In this document: in pieces, positions 8,447 to 17,086 of the stretch
Layout: each line of letters begins with the position of its first letter
Numbering within the stretch: position 1 is the stretch's first letter
Assembly: GCF_020523795.1 (NCBI RefSeq)
Contig: NZ_JAJALI010000002.1
Coordinates: forward strand, 555,690 to 619,689
Length of the DNA stretch: 64,000 nucleotides
Source: Ancylobacter sp. Lp-2
GTDB lineage: Bacteria; Pseudomonadota; Alphaproteobacteria; Rhizobiales; Xanthobacteraceae
Direction of reading: 5' to 3'
Program-made: the position numbers and the translations under genes
Notes under the pieces: model-generated
Told to the model about the DNA's origin: nothing
The model's database searches: none
The model's input: the letters and a program-made list of their open reading frames with translations, nothing else

Positions 8447-9348
8447 CACATGAACTCGCTGTGCAGGCATTCATGCGCCCTCGCCAGCCCGGCCAGGGCG
8501 GCGCGAATGGCGGCCGCGCAATCCGCATCCGGCTCGGTCAGCGGCAGGCGGGGCTGGTGGCCGAAAAGCGGGTTCACCAGCGACACCGCATATTTCAGCC
8601 CCGCCGGCTCGGGGGCGAGATCAAGCGCCTGCTGCAGCCGGATCAGCGCCGCCGCCAGCCGCGCCTCCTCCTCGACCCGGCCGGACAGCCGCTTCGCCCA
8701 CAGCGAGGCGCATAGCCGAGGGTCGATATTTGCCAGCGGCGCCAGGCACGCACGCGGCGGCCGAAGGCCCGGCGCGAAGGCCGCCTGCCCGCTCGGCGCG
8801 ATCCGCCACAGCCGCTCGGCGCAGACCTGCGCCAGGGCCGCGCTGCGGCTCGGGCTGTCGTCCTCGTCGAGCAGCGCGAACAGGCCGGGCAACTCGACCA
8901 GCCGGCGCAGCGTCGCCGGCGCGAGGCTTAAATTGGTACGCTGGGGCACATTGTGCAGCGCCAGCGGCAGCGGGCAGGCCTTCGCCACCGCCTCGACATG
9001 GCGGAACAGCCCCTCCTGCGAGGGCTTGTTGTAATAGGGTGTCACCAGCAGCGCCGCCGCGGCGCCGGCATCGGCCGCCGCCTGCGTCGCCTGGATCGTC
9101 GTCGCGGTGCAGTGGGTGCCGGTCGCGGCGATCACCGGCACCCGGCGATTGGCGACCGCCACCGCGATATGGACCAGCCGCACCAGTTCGGCCGGCGCAA
9201 GGGTCGGCCCCTCGCCCACAATGCCGCCGACGACGAGACCTCCGACGCCGCCGGCCAGCATCCGCTCGATATGGTCGGCATAGCTGTCCGCATCGACGGC
9301 CGCGCCGAGGAACGGGGTGACCAGCGGGACCAGGGTTCCGCGCAACAT
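8446..9348 (-). CDS. Dihydrodipicolinate-synthase-family protein without the Schiff-base lysine
   Basis: The start is at the ATG at 9348, preceded by GGGAGGGAG. The 300-residue product aligns along its whole length with DapA (TIM barrel; TPYYNKPSQEGL and NVPQRT are clearly conserved). The key catalytic positions are changed. The Schiff-base lysine position (E. coli Lys161 in IGIKEATGN) is Leu160 in FALLDEDDS. E. coli Tyr133 corresponds to His132, and the Thr44-Thr45 pair in GTTGE is Ile-Val in GIVGE. Aldol condensation through a Schiff base is therefore unlikely. The gene lies 14 bases after the 76-residue protein gene and is coupled to the small membrane protein gene after it. True lysine biosynthesis must use another dapA. 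The function is unknown. Confidence 0.85.
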   Translation of the reverse strand: MLRGTLVPLVTPFLGAAVDADSYADHIERMLAGGVGGLVVGGIVGEGPTLAPAELVRLVHIAVAVANRRVPVIAATGTHCTATTIQATQAAADAGAAAALLVTPYYNKPSQEGLFRHVEAVAKACPLPLALHNVPQRTNLSLAPATLRRLVELPGLFALLDEDDSPSRSAALAQVCAERLWRIAPSGQAAFAPGLRPPRACLAPLANIDPRLCASLWAKRLSGRVEEEARLAAALIRLQQALDLAPEPAGLKYAVSLVNPLFGHQPRLPLTEPDADCAAAIRAALAGLARAHECLHSEFM

Positions 9349-9362
9349 CTCTCCCTCCCGGT

Positions 9363-9593
9363 TCAGAACGGCGGCGACAGCGGACGGCGCGCGAGGCGCA
9401 CGGCGCTGCGCCGTCCGCCGCATTCGGTCATCGCGTAGTGCAGCGCGGCCTCCTGGCTGCGGAAGAAGCCACCCGCACGCCCCTGCAATTCGAGGGCGAC
9501 CCAGCGGCCGAAGCTGTCCTTGCCGACGGCAAAGCGCAGCTTGTTGGCGATGGGGGCGATGCGGGCCGTCACGGCATTCCTGAGACGTTTCAT
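9363..9593 (-). CDS. Conserved small protein, 76 residues
   Basis: The frame encodes a small soluble basic protein. Its core, KLRFAVGKDSFGRWV followed by GRAGGFFRSQEAALHYAM, looks like a short beta-rich domain with a C-terminal helix. Proteins of this pattern are common as unannotated genes in Hyphomicrobiales (recalled from general experience, not searched). It is the first gene of a three-gene unit with the DapA-like gene and the small membrane protein gene. No function can be given. Confidence 0.65.
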   Translation of the reverse strand: MKRLRNAVTARIAPIANKLRFAVGKDSFGRWVALELQGRAGGFFRSQEAALHYAMTECGGRRSAVRLARRPLSPPF

Positions 9594-9793
9594 GATGCTT
9601 CGCGAGTTACCCGGCGCGGGATCGTGCGCCGCAACGGAAAGCTAGGAGCGACGGCATCAGGATGCGATTGCGAACGACGGGGTGTCGCATAAGGTGGACA
9701 TAAAGAGCCCGCCCGACGTCAGGCCGGTGGCACGTGACGGCGGGCTTGGATAGGCTGCGGTCCTCCACCCATCCGCCGACGAGGGAGGCCGCA

Positions 9794-10723
9794 ATGACGA
9801 CATGCATCCTGCTGGGGGCTCCGGTGCAGGAGGGCACGGGGCGGCTCGGCTGCGACATGGGCCCCAGCGCCTTCCGGGCGGCCGGCCTCGCCGCCGCGCT
9901 CAGCGATCTCGGACATGTCGTCCTCGACCGCGGCAACCTGTTCCCGTCGCTGGAAGCGCGGCCCGATGTGCGCCACGGCAATGCCGCCATCAAGTCGCTG
10001 CCGGAAATCGTCGCCTGGACCGAGTTGCTCGCCACCGCGACTTATGAGGCGAGCGCCGAGGGCATGCCTATCACCCTCGGCGGCGATCACAGCCTCGCGG
10101 CCGGCACGCTGTCCGGCCTCAGCCGGCGGGCCGCCGAGCTCGGGCGGCCGCTGTTCGTGCTGTGGCTCGACGCCCATCCCGACCTGCACACGCTCGACAG
10201 CACGGAGAGCGGCAATCTCCACGGCGTGCCCCTAGCCTATGCCACCGGCCAGCCGGGCTTCGAGGGCATCTTCCCGCCGCTCGCCGCCCCGCTCGATCCC
10301 GCACGCATCTGCATGATGGGGATACGCAGTGTCGATCCCGCCGAGCGGGCGCGGCTCGCCGCCGGCAAGGTGACGGTGCACGACATGCGCGCCATCGACG
10401 AGCACGGCATCTCGGCGCTGCTGCGCGGCTTCATCGAGAAGGTCGAGGCGGCGCAGGGCCTGCTGCATGTCAGCCTCGACGTCGACTTCCTCGATCCCGA
10501 CATCGCGCCCGGCGTCGGCACCACCGTACCGGGCGGGGCGACCTTCCGCGAGGCGCATCTCGTCATGGAGATGCTGTGCGACAGCGGCCTCGTCACCAGC
10601 CTCGACCTCGTCGAGCTGAACCCGTTCCTCGACGAGCGCGGCCGCACCGCCCGCCTGATGGTCGATCTGGTGGCCAGCCTGATGGGCCGGCGCGTGCTCG
10701 ACCGGCCGACGCGCAGCCATTAG
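9794..10723 (+). CDS. rocF: Arginase family ureohydrolase
   Basis: The start is at the ATG at 9794, preceded by GGGAGG. The 309-residue protein contains all manganese ligands of the ureohydrolase family: GGDHS (His99), DAHPD (Asp126, His128, Asp130) and SLDVDFLDP (Asp229, Asp231). The loop STESGNLHG matches arginases, which read SGNxHG, better than agmatinases. The likely reaction is L-arginine to L-ornithine plus urea in the cytoplasm. It is divergent from the DapA-like operon and convergent with the molybdenum hydroxylase operon. No ornithine cyclodeaminase or urease gene is adjacent. Arginase is the best call; another guanidino substrate cannot be excluded. Confidence 0.85.
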   Translation: MTTCILLGAPVQEGTGRLGCDMGPSAFRAAGLAAALSDLGHVVLDRGNLFPSLEARPDVRHGNAAIKSLPEIVAWTELLATATYEASAEGMPITLGGDHSLAAGTLSGLSRRAAELGRPLFVLWLDAHPDLHTLDSTESGNLHGVPLAYATGQPGFEGIFPPLAAPLDPARICMMGIRSVDPAERARLAAGKVTVHDMRAIDEHGISALLRGFIEKVEAAQGLLHVSLDVDFLDPDIAPGVGTTVPGGATFREAHLVMEMLCDSGLVTSLDLVELNPFLDERGRTARLMVDLVASLMGRRVLDRPTRSH

Positions 10724-10762
10724 CGCCGGAGAGGCGCCGATTTCAGGAAGCTGGCGGCCCGC

Positions 10763-11782
10763 TCAGCGCGCCGCCGCCTCGAAGATCGCCTGCGTGTCGG
10801 TCAGCCACACCGGATCGAGCGACTTCGCCACGTCGAGCACCCGCCGCATGGCGGCGGCGCCCGAGGGCGTGCCGACCACGAAGGGATGGATGCCGATCGC
10901 CACCACCGTCGCCTCACGCGACGGATCGGCCGCCGCCTCGCGGGCGAGTTCGCCGATATAGTCGGTCCACAGCCGCTCGAGGTCGCCCGGCTCCATGCCG
11001 CGCAGCAGATAGTGCCCCATGTCGACCGTGACCGCCGGATAGGGGATCTGCAGCAGCGGGCCGGACGGCGTCTTCAGCTGGGTGAGATTGTCGGAATCCA
11101 TCGCGTCGAGCGTGTAGCGTATGCCCTCGGCGGTGGTGGCGGCGAAGGTCTCGCCATCGGGATAGACGCTCGGGCTGGACCAGCCGACGGGACGCTCGCC
11201 GGTATCGTGCTCGATCATGTCCAGCGTGCGGCGGATATAGGCCCGCTGCGCCGCCGGCCCTTCGGAAAGCGGCAGCATCTGCGTCGAGTTGTTGAGGCCG
11301 TGACCGAGGATCGGCGCGTTGGGCTGGACGGCGCGCAACGCCTTCCACACCTCGGGATGCGCGGCGGGGAACAGCGCGTTCAGCGCGAAGCTGAGCGGCA
11401 CACCCTCATCCTTGAACAGCCGACCGACCCGCGTGAGGCCAAAGTCGATGGCATATTGCCGGAACGCCTCGTTCACCACGTCGGGGCGACGCTCGGTCAT
11501 GTCCGGGCGCAGCACCGGGCCACGGCCGACGCCCCAGTCCTCGACATAGAGCACGAAGGCCACCGCGACCTTCTTACCATTGGGCCACGCCGTCACCGGC
11601 ACCGCCTCGCGCGGCAGGCCGGTGATGACGTCCTGCGTGGTCTGCGCCATGCTTGAGGCCGCCGGCCACCCGGCCGCCGCCAGCAGCCCAAGCAGCAGCG
11701 TCCGGCCGGCGGCCGCACGCCATCCTCCCCGTCCGCCGCGGCGCGGCCGGATCGAGCCGGTGGTGAGATGAAACCTGTCCAT
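10763..11782 (-). CDS. Exported polysaccharide-deacetylase-fold hydrolase, PuuE (allantoinase-like) type
   Basis: A 339-residue protein. An arginine-rich N-terminus and a hydrophobic core (TLLLGLLAAAGWPA) end in a probable signal-peptidase site near residue 47 (SMAQ), so it is exported. The mature part resembles the NodB/PuuE group: WPNGKKVAVAFVLYVEDW corresponds to the first catalytic strand, where acidic residues replace the TFDDG of chitin deacetylases. It is followed by ILGHGLNNS (metal histidine region) and GERPVGWSSPS. PuuE proteins hydrolyse allantoin; related members act on other cyclic amides or N-acetyl sugars. It is the last gene of the molybdenum hydroxylase operon, which favours a cyclic-amide or heterocycle substrate in the periplasm (inference). 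Confidence 0.75.
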   Translation of the reverse strand: MDRFHLTTGSIRPRRGGRGGWRAAAGRTLLLGLLAAAGWPAASSMAQTTQDVITGLPREAVPVTAWPNGKKVAVAFVLYVEDWGVGRGPVLRPDMTERRPDVVNEAFRQYAIDFGLTRVGRLFKDEGVPLSFALNALFPAAHPEVWKALRAVQPNAPILGHGLNNSTQMLPLSEGPAAQRAYIRRTLDMIEHDTGERPVGWSSPSVYPDGETFAATTAEGIRYTLDAMDSDNLTQLKTPSGPLLQIPYPAVTVDMGHYLLRGMEPGDLERLWTDYIGELAREAAADPSREATVVAIGIHPFVVGTPSGAAAMRRVLDVAKSLDPVWLTDTQAIFEAAAR

Positions 11783-11931
11783 GTTCGCCCTGCTTTGCTT
11801 CGCCGTGCTGTCGATCCCGCGCAGCCACGGCGGTCAAGCCGCCGCAGCGATGTGCTCGCCCTGCCCTCGTCCACCCGTCGCGACGCGGCGACGGGCAGAG
11901 CGACTGCGACAGCCCGGCTGGGCTGACTTGG

Positions 11932-13044
11932 CTACGGCAGGTCGGCCAGCGAGGCCGCACCGGGGCCGGGGGTGATCAGCGTCGGCCATTGGTGCGAGCC
12001 GAACGGCACCTTGGGCGGCAGGTTGGCCGGCAACCCCATCGCCTTGGTCTGCGCGACGATGGAATCGCGGGCGTCGCCCCCCATCAGCTCGTAGTCCATC
12101 AAATAGCGGCTGCCGAAGAAGGTCTCGCCCACCGTGCGGTCGGCGATGATGCGGGTCAGCGAGTCCAGCATGTCGCTCGGCGTGGTGGTGAAGGACACCG
12201 TCTCGATCAGGATCAGCCGGGAATTGATGTCTTCCGGCGTGAAGAACTGCGCCAGCACGCTGTAGAGCACGTTGTTCTGCCGGGCGACATAGATGGTGTT
12301 GGAGGCGGCATAGACCTTGTCCCAGTCGGGACCGAGGTCCTTCTTCCAGCCGGCCAGCACGCCCATCCAGTGCTTCACCTGCGTGTCGGCCGCCCACTGG
12401 ATGTTGAGCTTCAGCCGGTTCTTCTGCTTCGCGGCGAAGGCCTGCACATCGGCGAAGCTCACTGTCTCGCCGGCCGCCACCTTGTCGATGAAGGCGATGT
12501 TCTCGGAGATCAGCTCACGGTTGTTGGCGCGCCATTCCTCCGGCATCGAGGTCTTGTCGAGGCTGTCGAGCGCCGCCTTGAGCCGCACGCGATAGGCCTG
12601 CACCTGGGGTTGCCAGGAGTCGTCGTCCTTCTTGCCGATATGCGGCCCGACGACGACGCCGAGCGCCATCACGCTGTGGCCGACCGATTTCAGCAACTGG
12701 TACACTTCCGGCACCGGCGGGCCTTCCAGCGGCGGCTGGCCGGGACGGTAGAGGATGAAGCGGCCGCCGGCGCCGGAGAACAGGCCGAGGATCACCGGAT
12801 GCTGGGCGAGAATGCTCGCCTGCACCAGCTTGGAGGCGTCGGAATACAGGTCGAACATGCCGGTATTGAGCGCCAGCACGTTGTTCTTGGCGACCGTGGC
12901 GGCGTCCGGCACCTTGGCGCCGACGATGACGTCCATATAGGCCGGGAGGTCGGATTGCGCCTGCGCATGGGCCGGCGCGCAGGCGAGGCCGGCCAGCGCG
13001 GCGCCCGCCAGCAGCGCCCGGCGAAGAGTGACGAAACGGTTCAC
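11932..13044 (-). CDS. Exported protein of unknown function in the molybdenum hydroxylase operon
   Basis: A 370-residue protein with a clear Sec signal peptide (RRALLAGAALAGLACAPAHAQA, cleavage near residue 28). The start is a GTG at 13044 behind GGGGAG; the ATG just upstream is in another frame. The mature protein is mostly helical, without cysteines or obvious cofactor motifs. Tryptophan- and lysine-rich stretches (HWMGVLAGWKKDLGPDWDKVY) stand out. I do not recognise a family. It lies 64 bases downstream of the diheme cytochrome and upstream of the PuuE-like gene, so it may be a periplasmic partner of that oxidoreductase. This is inferred from context only. Confidence 0.7.
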   Translation of the reverse strand: MNRFVTLRRALLAGAALAGLACAPAHAQAQSDLPAYMDVIVGAKVPDAATVAKNNVLALNTGMFDLYSDASKLVQASILAQHPVILGLFSGAGGRFILYRPGQPPLEGPPVPEVYQLLKSVGHSVMALGVVVGPHIGKKDDDSWQPQVQAYRVRLKAALDSLDKTSMPEEWRANNRELISENIAFIDKVAAGETVSFADVQAFAAKQKNRLKLNIQWAADTQVKHWMGVLAGWKKDLGPDWDKVYAASNTIYVARQNNVLYSVLAQFFTPEDINSRLILIETVSFTTTPSDMLDSLTRIIADRTVGETFFGSRYLMDYELMGGDARDSIVAQTKAMGLPANLPPKVPFGSHQWPTLITPGPGAASLADLP

Positions 13045-13108
13045 GGCATTCTCCCCTCGCGACCTCCGCCGGCCGCTATTTTGTTGATGGATTGCGGCGC
13101 CTGGCCGG

Positions 13109-13729
13109 TCAGGGGCAGTAGGCCCCCGATTCCACCCAGGCCTCGACCAGCGCGCCGGCCTGTTCCTGCGTGCCCGGCAGGGGCGTCCGGCCCGGCCCCG
13201 GATGCCACGCCCAGCCGACCAGCGTGTCCTTGCCGATATGCTCGATCAGGTCGGTCAGCTTGCGGTTGCCGTTGCGCTTCGGGTCCTTGATCTGCTCGCA
13301 GATCTGCGAAACCGTCTTGCCTTCCCAGGCCATTTCAGCCGGCGCCAGATGCCAGGCCTCGTGGCCCGGCATGCGGGCGGGATCGAAATTGGCTTTGCCG
13401 TGGCAGGAATTGCAGCGCATCGTCTCCAGCCCGAAGCCGTCGACGCCGCGGAACACCGGCGGCTGGTGCGGGCGCGCTTCGTCGCCTTGCCGCGGCCGGT
13501 CGGTGACCGGATGGCAATTGGTGCAGCGCGGATTGGTGACCACCTTGCCGAGCTCGGTGAAATAGGCCGCCGAGCGGGCCTTGGGATCGGCGATGCTGGC
13601 GAAATCGGCCGGAGCCGCCAGCGTCCCCGCGCCGGTGGCCGACTGGCCGGGATCGCTGAAACCCGTCGCCACCGCGCTCGCCAGCACGGCGGCCGTCATC
13701 AGGGCGGGAAGGCGCCATTCGCGGATCAT
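13109..13729 (-). CDS. Diheme cytochrome c-type subunit of a molybdenum hydroxylase
   Basis: A 206-residue protein with an N-terminal signal peptide (about 1-25) and two heme-binding motifs, CTNCH at residues 69-73 and CNSCH at 106-110. Proteins like this occur next to isoquinoline 1-oxidoreductase-like molybdenum hydroxylases and are often named as a subunit of it. It would accept electrons from the iron-sulfur subunit in the periplasm and pass them to the respiratory chain. It lies 11 bases after the iron-sulfur subunit gene in the same operon. Confidence 0.85.
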   Translation of the reverse strand: MIREWRLPALMTAAVLASAVATGFSDPGQSATGAGTLAAPADFASIADPKARSAAYFTELGKVVTNPRCTNCHPVTDRPRQGDEARPHQPPVFRGVDGFGLETMRCNSCHGKANFDPARMPGHEAWHLAPAEMAWEGKTVSQICEQIKDPKRNGNRKLTDLIEHIGKDTLVGWAWHPGPGRTPLPGTQEQAGALVEAWVESGAYCP

Positions 13730-13740
13730 GTGCCCCCCGC

Positions 13741-14253
13741 TCAGGTGAGATAGCGGCCGGCATCGGCCAGGACGACCGCGCGCACCGCCTCGTGATATTT
13801 TACATAGCCGGAGCAGCGGCAGAGATGCCCGTCCAGCGCTTCGGTGATGGTGCGCTCCAGATCCGCGCGCGGGATCGGATCGCGCGCCAGCCGCTCCAGC
13901 AGCACCTGCCCTTCATTGAGGAAGCCGGGGGTACAGTAGCCGCACTGGAAGGCGAAATGCTCGATGAAGCTCACCTGCAGCGGGGTGAGCCCGCCGCCGG
14001 TGGCATGGCCTTCCACCGTGCGGATGCTCAGGCCGTCGAAGTCCACCGCCGGGGCGATGCAGGTCGGGCGGGTGGCGCTGATGCCACCGTCGTCGACGAT
14101 GACCGCGCAGCTGAGGCATTGCGCGGCGCCGCAGCCGAACTTGGTGCCGGTCATGCCCAGCACTTCGCGCAGGAAGTCGTTCATCGAGAGGTCGTCGCGC
14201 ACCTCGATGGGGCCGACGGCCCGGCCGTTGATGGTGAGGCTGAGCGCGGTCAC
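13741..14253 (-). CDS. Molybdenum hydroxylase small subunit, two 2Fe-2S clusters (IorA-like)
   Basis: A 170-residue iron-sulfur subunit of the xanthine oxidase family. The plant-ferredoxin-type cluster uses Cys41, Cys46, Cys49 and Cys65; the helical-domain cluster uses Cys104, Cys107, Cys145 and Cys147 (QCGYCTPG and HLCRCSGY). It has no signal peptide, as expected for a partner carried across the membrane by the Tat signal of the large subunit. The GTG start overlaps the stop of the large-subunit gene by four bases (GTGA). It transfers electrons from the molybdenum site to the cytochrome encoded next. Confidence 0.93.
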   Translation of the reverse strand: MTALSLTINGRAVGPIEVRDDLSMNDFLREVLGMTGTKFGCGAAQCLSCAVIVDDGGISATRPTCIAPAVDFDGLSIRTVEGHATGGGLTPLQVSFIEHFAFQCGYCTPGFLNEGQVLLERLARDPIPRADLERTITEALDGHLCRCSGYVKYHEAVRAVVLADAGRYLT

Positions 14254-17015
14254 GCAAGAACTCCCTTGATCATCTGCGGCGTGACCGGCAGCGACTGGAA
14301 ACGATGTCCGGTGGCGTCAAAGATGGCGTTGAGGAGCGCCGGCACCACCGGGATCATCACCACCTCGGCCATGCCCTTGGGCGGCTCGCGTGGCGACAAA
14401 GGCGGCAGAATCTCCACCTCGAGGTCGTGCAGCGGCAGGTCGGAAGCGCGGGCGACGACGTAGCGCCCGAGATTCCACTGGCCGTTGCCGGGACCATCCT
14501 CGTAAAGCGGCAGGTTTTCCAGCAGCGCATAGCCGACGCCCATGGCGAAGCCGCCCTGCGACTGGCCGCGCACGATCTCCGGCACCAGCGCCTCGCCGCA
14601 TTCGACCACACTATAGGCCTTGGCGATGGTGAGCCTGCCGGTGGCGCGCTCGATCTCGATCCGCAACGTCGTGCCGCACATGGAGGAGAACGAGGTGCCG
14701 ATGCGGTTGTAATCGGCGGGCGGGAACGCCACCGCCTTGCGGTCGAGCCGCGTGAACTCGCCGGAGCCTTGCCGGAGCGCCAGCGCGTCGATGTCGGCGG
14801 TCCACGACTCGCCGGCGACATCGAACGTGGCCTGCGCCCAGGCCCAGCGCGAGAAGGCGTGCGTCATCGCGCCGGTGACGCCGCCCATGGCGTGCGCCTT
14901 GGCGGCGATGGCCTTGAGCGGCAGCGGATTGAGGCCGGAGATCACCAGCGTCTCGCCCTGCCAATACGCCTCGCCGTGCTGCTTCGCGCGGGGATCGCCC
15001 GGCGCGATGCCCCAGATCGCCAGCGCCGCCGGCCACAGTCCGAAGCGGAACAGGATCCGTGCCGCTTCGGCCGCCGCCTGGGTGCCGACATGGGCGCCGA
15101 TGGAGGCGCTGGTCGCCGAAGAAATCTCTGGCACCCAGCGCGGATCGGCCGCCGCCTTGTCCTGTTCTTCCTGGGTGATCGAATAGGGATCGCCGGATTT
15201 GAACAGTTCGAGCTCGTCGAACACATCGACCTGCGCCACCGTCACCTCGTCGGCAATGCCGCCGATATGGCCGGCGACGCGGTTGGCGAGTGCGGTGCCG
15301 ATGCCGTTACCCATCTCCACCGAGTCAGAGTGGATGGTGATGCGCCCTTCGGCGTCGATGCTCACCGAGCCCAGCGAACAGTCGGCGCCGGTGCCATAGT
15401 CCTTCGCGGCGACGGCGACACCGGTGCCGACGAGCACGCCGGGCTTCGCCCTGGTCTTCTCGGCCGCACGATCGCGCCAGATGGCGTGGGCGTCGAGCTT
15501 GTCGAGGATCTCCGGCGCCCGCACCGACACCGAATAAGGGTTGCCGGTCATGGTGCGGCCGCCGACCTTCAGCGCGTTGCGCCGGCGGAACTCGATGGGG
15601 TCGAGCGGCAGGGAGGTGGCGGCCTCGTCGACCAGCACCTCCAGCGCCGTCATGGTCTGCAGCGTGCCGTAGCCGCGCATCGAACCGGCGGTGACGCCGC
15701 GCGAATGCAGGGCGACCGTCGTCACGTCGACCTTGGGCACGTCGTACATGCCGATGGCGGCGGTGGCGCCGACCACCGCGACGCTGGGCGAGTAGTTGGC
15801 GAGACCGCCGCCGTCGAGTTCGTGATCGGCCGCGAAGGCGGTGATCAGGCCGGTGGCACGGTCGACGCCGATCCGCGAGCGCATCTTGAAAGCGTGACGC
15901 TTGATGCCGCCCTGGAACTGCTGGAAGCGGTCATGCGCGAGCCGCACCGGCTTGCCGGGGAAATACAGCGCCGCCAGCGTCATATAGAGCGGGAACGGCG
16001 TGTGGTCGCGCCCGCCGAAGCCGCCGCCGACATAGCAGAACTGCGCATCGATCTTCGCCGGGCGAAAATCGGGCTGCGCCTCGCCGACCAGATGCGCGAG
16101 AGCCTCCGCCGCCTCGAAGGGCGACTGGACGCCGAGCACGATCTCCAGCTTCTTGGCATCCGGCTCGTACCAGGCGAGGCCGGCTTCCGGCTCCAGGAAC
16201 ATCGGGTCGATGGACTGGGTCTCGAACTGGCGGTCGAGCACCAGCGTGCTGGCCGCCGGCTTGGCAAGTTCGTCGCGGATCTGCGTGCCGAAATTGGCGC
16301 CCTTCACATACTCGCCACCCTCGGCGACCGGCAGCGGCTCCCAGATCGGACGGCCGGAGCCTTCGAAGAAGCCGGGGCGGATCCACCCCTCCTGAATGGG
16401 CGAATAGAGGTCCGGCCCGTTCGGGTCCGGTCCGGCGACGCGGGTGAAGCGGAAGGCGACGTAGTTCGGCCCGACAATCGGGCCGGTCTCGGCGCCGAAC
16501 TTCAGATGCGGATTGTCGCGCAGGAACACCCGGGCGCGGTCATAGGCATCGAAGCGGTCGAACAGCAGCAGCGCCACCGGCTGGCCGAGATAGAGCGGCG
16601 TCTTGCCGAGCGGGCAGAACAGGTCGCCCGTATAGAAGGCCGGCACCCGCAGGCCGATCTTGGCGATATCCTCGGCGGTAACGATGACCGCCGGCCGGGC
16701 CGACGCGTCCAGTCCGTCGAGCGCGAGCCCCTCATAGACATGGCTGGCATCGGGCGTGCGCAGCAGCAGCGCGTGATGCGTCTCGGCGGGCCAGCCCGGC
16801 AGATCGGCGGCGCGGAAGTCCGAGGCGTAAAGCTTGGCGCCCGTTACCTTGGCGACGCCGTCGACGCGCCCTGCCGCGGGGTGGACAACACCCCTGCCCG
16901 GCAATGTCTCGCGGTCAAGGAAACTGGGGGTCTGTGCGCTGGCCATGCGCGAAAGGCTGAGCGAGATGCCGCCGGCCGCGCTCCACTGCAAGAATTCGCG
17001 CCGCGAGGGACGCAT
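14250..17015 (-). CDS. Molybdopterin-binding large subunit of an exported molybdenum hydroxylase (IorB-like)
   Basis: A 921-residue large subunit of the xanthine oxidase family. The N-terminus RREFLQWSAAGG with a hydrophobic stretch ending ASAQ is a Tat signal, so the enzyme is exported folded. Typical family segments are present: GGGFGGRDHTPFPLY, SMRGYGTLQTMTALE, EMGNGIGTA, and near the C-terminus KGMAEVVMIPVVPALLNAI, where the glutamate matches the catalytic Glu of the family. The isoquinoline 1-oxidoreductase/aldehyde oxidoreductase group, with a domain order from a short a/b domain to the molybdenum domains, fits best. AGGAG precedes the ATG. It is the first gene of a five-gene operon. 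The substrate is probably an N-heterocycle or aldehyde; it cannot be read from sequence. Confidence 0.9.
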   Translation of the reverse strand: MRPSRREFLQWSAAGGISLSLSRMASAQTPSFLDRETLPGRGVVHPAAGRVDGVAKVTGAKLYASDFRAADLPGWPAETHHALLLRTPDASHVYEGLALDGLDASARPAVIVTAEDIAKIGLRVPAFYTGDLFCPLGKTPLYLGQPVALLLFDRFDAYDRARVFLRDNPHLKFGAETGPIVGPNYVAFRFTRVAGPDPNGPDLYSPIQEGWIRPGFFEGSGRPIWEPLPVAEGGEYVKGANFGTQIRDELAKPAASTLVLDRQFETQSIDPMFLEPEAGLAWYEPDAKKLEIVLGVQSPFEAAEALAHLVGEAQPDFRPAKIDAQFCYVGGGFGGRDHTPFPLYMTLAALYFPGKPVRLAHDRFQQFQGGIKRHAFKMRSRIGVDRATGLITAFAADHELDGGGLANYSPSVAVVGATAAIGMYDVPKVDVTTVALHSRGVTAGSMRGYGTLQTMTALEVLVDEAATSLPLDPIEFRRRNALKVGGRTMTGNPYSVSVRAPEILDKLDAHAIWRDRAAEKTRAKPGVLVGTGVAVAAKDYGTGADCSLGSVSIDAEGRITIHSDSVEMGNGIGTALANRVAGHIGGIADEVTVAQVDVFDELELFKSGDPYSITQEEQDKAAADPRWVPEISSATSASIGAHVGTQAAAEAARILFRFGLWPAALAIWGIAPGDPRAKQHGEAYWQGETLVISGLNPLPLKAIAAKAHAMGGVTGAMTHAFSRWAWAQATFDVAGESWTADIDALALRQGSGEFTRLDRKAVAFPPADYNRIGTSFSSMCGTTLRIEIERATGRLTIAKAYSVVECGEALVPEIVRGQSQGGFAMGVGYALLENLPLYEDGPGNGQWNLGRYVVARASDLPLHDLEVEILPPLSPREPPKGMAEVVMIPVVPALLNAIFDATGHRFQSLPVTPQMIKGVLA

Positions 17016-17066
17016 GCTGTGCTCCTACCCGATCGAAACGCGCAACATCACTTCGGCAGAAGCACT

Positions 17067-17086
17067 TCCGTGCAATATTTCACGGA
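17067..17086. promoter_or_regulatory. Inverted repeat upstream of the molybdenum hydroxylase operon
   Basis: TCCGTG at 17067-17072 and CACGGA at 17081-17086 form a perfect 6-base dyad around an AT-rich centre, about 50 bases before the large-subunit start. It is a candidate operator. Confidence 0.3.
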
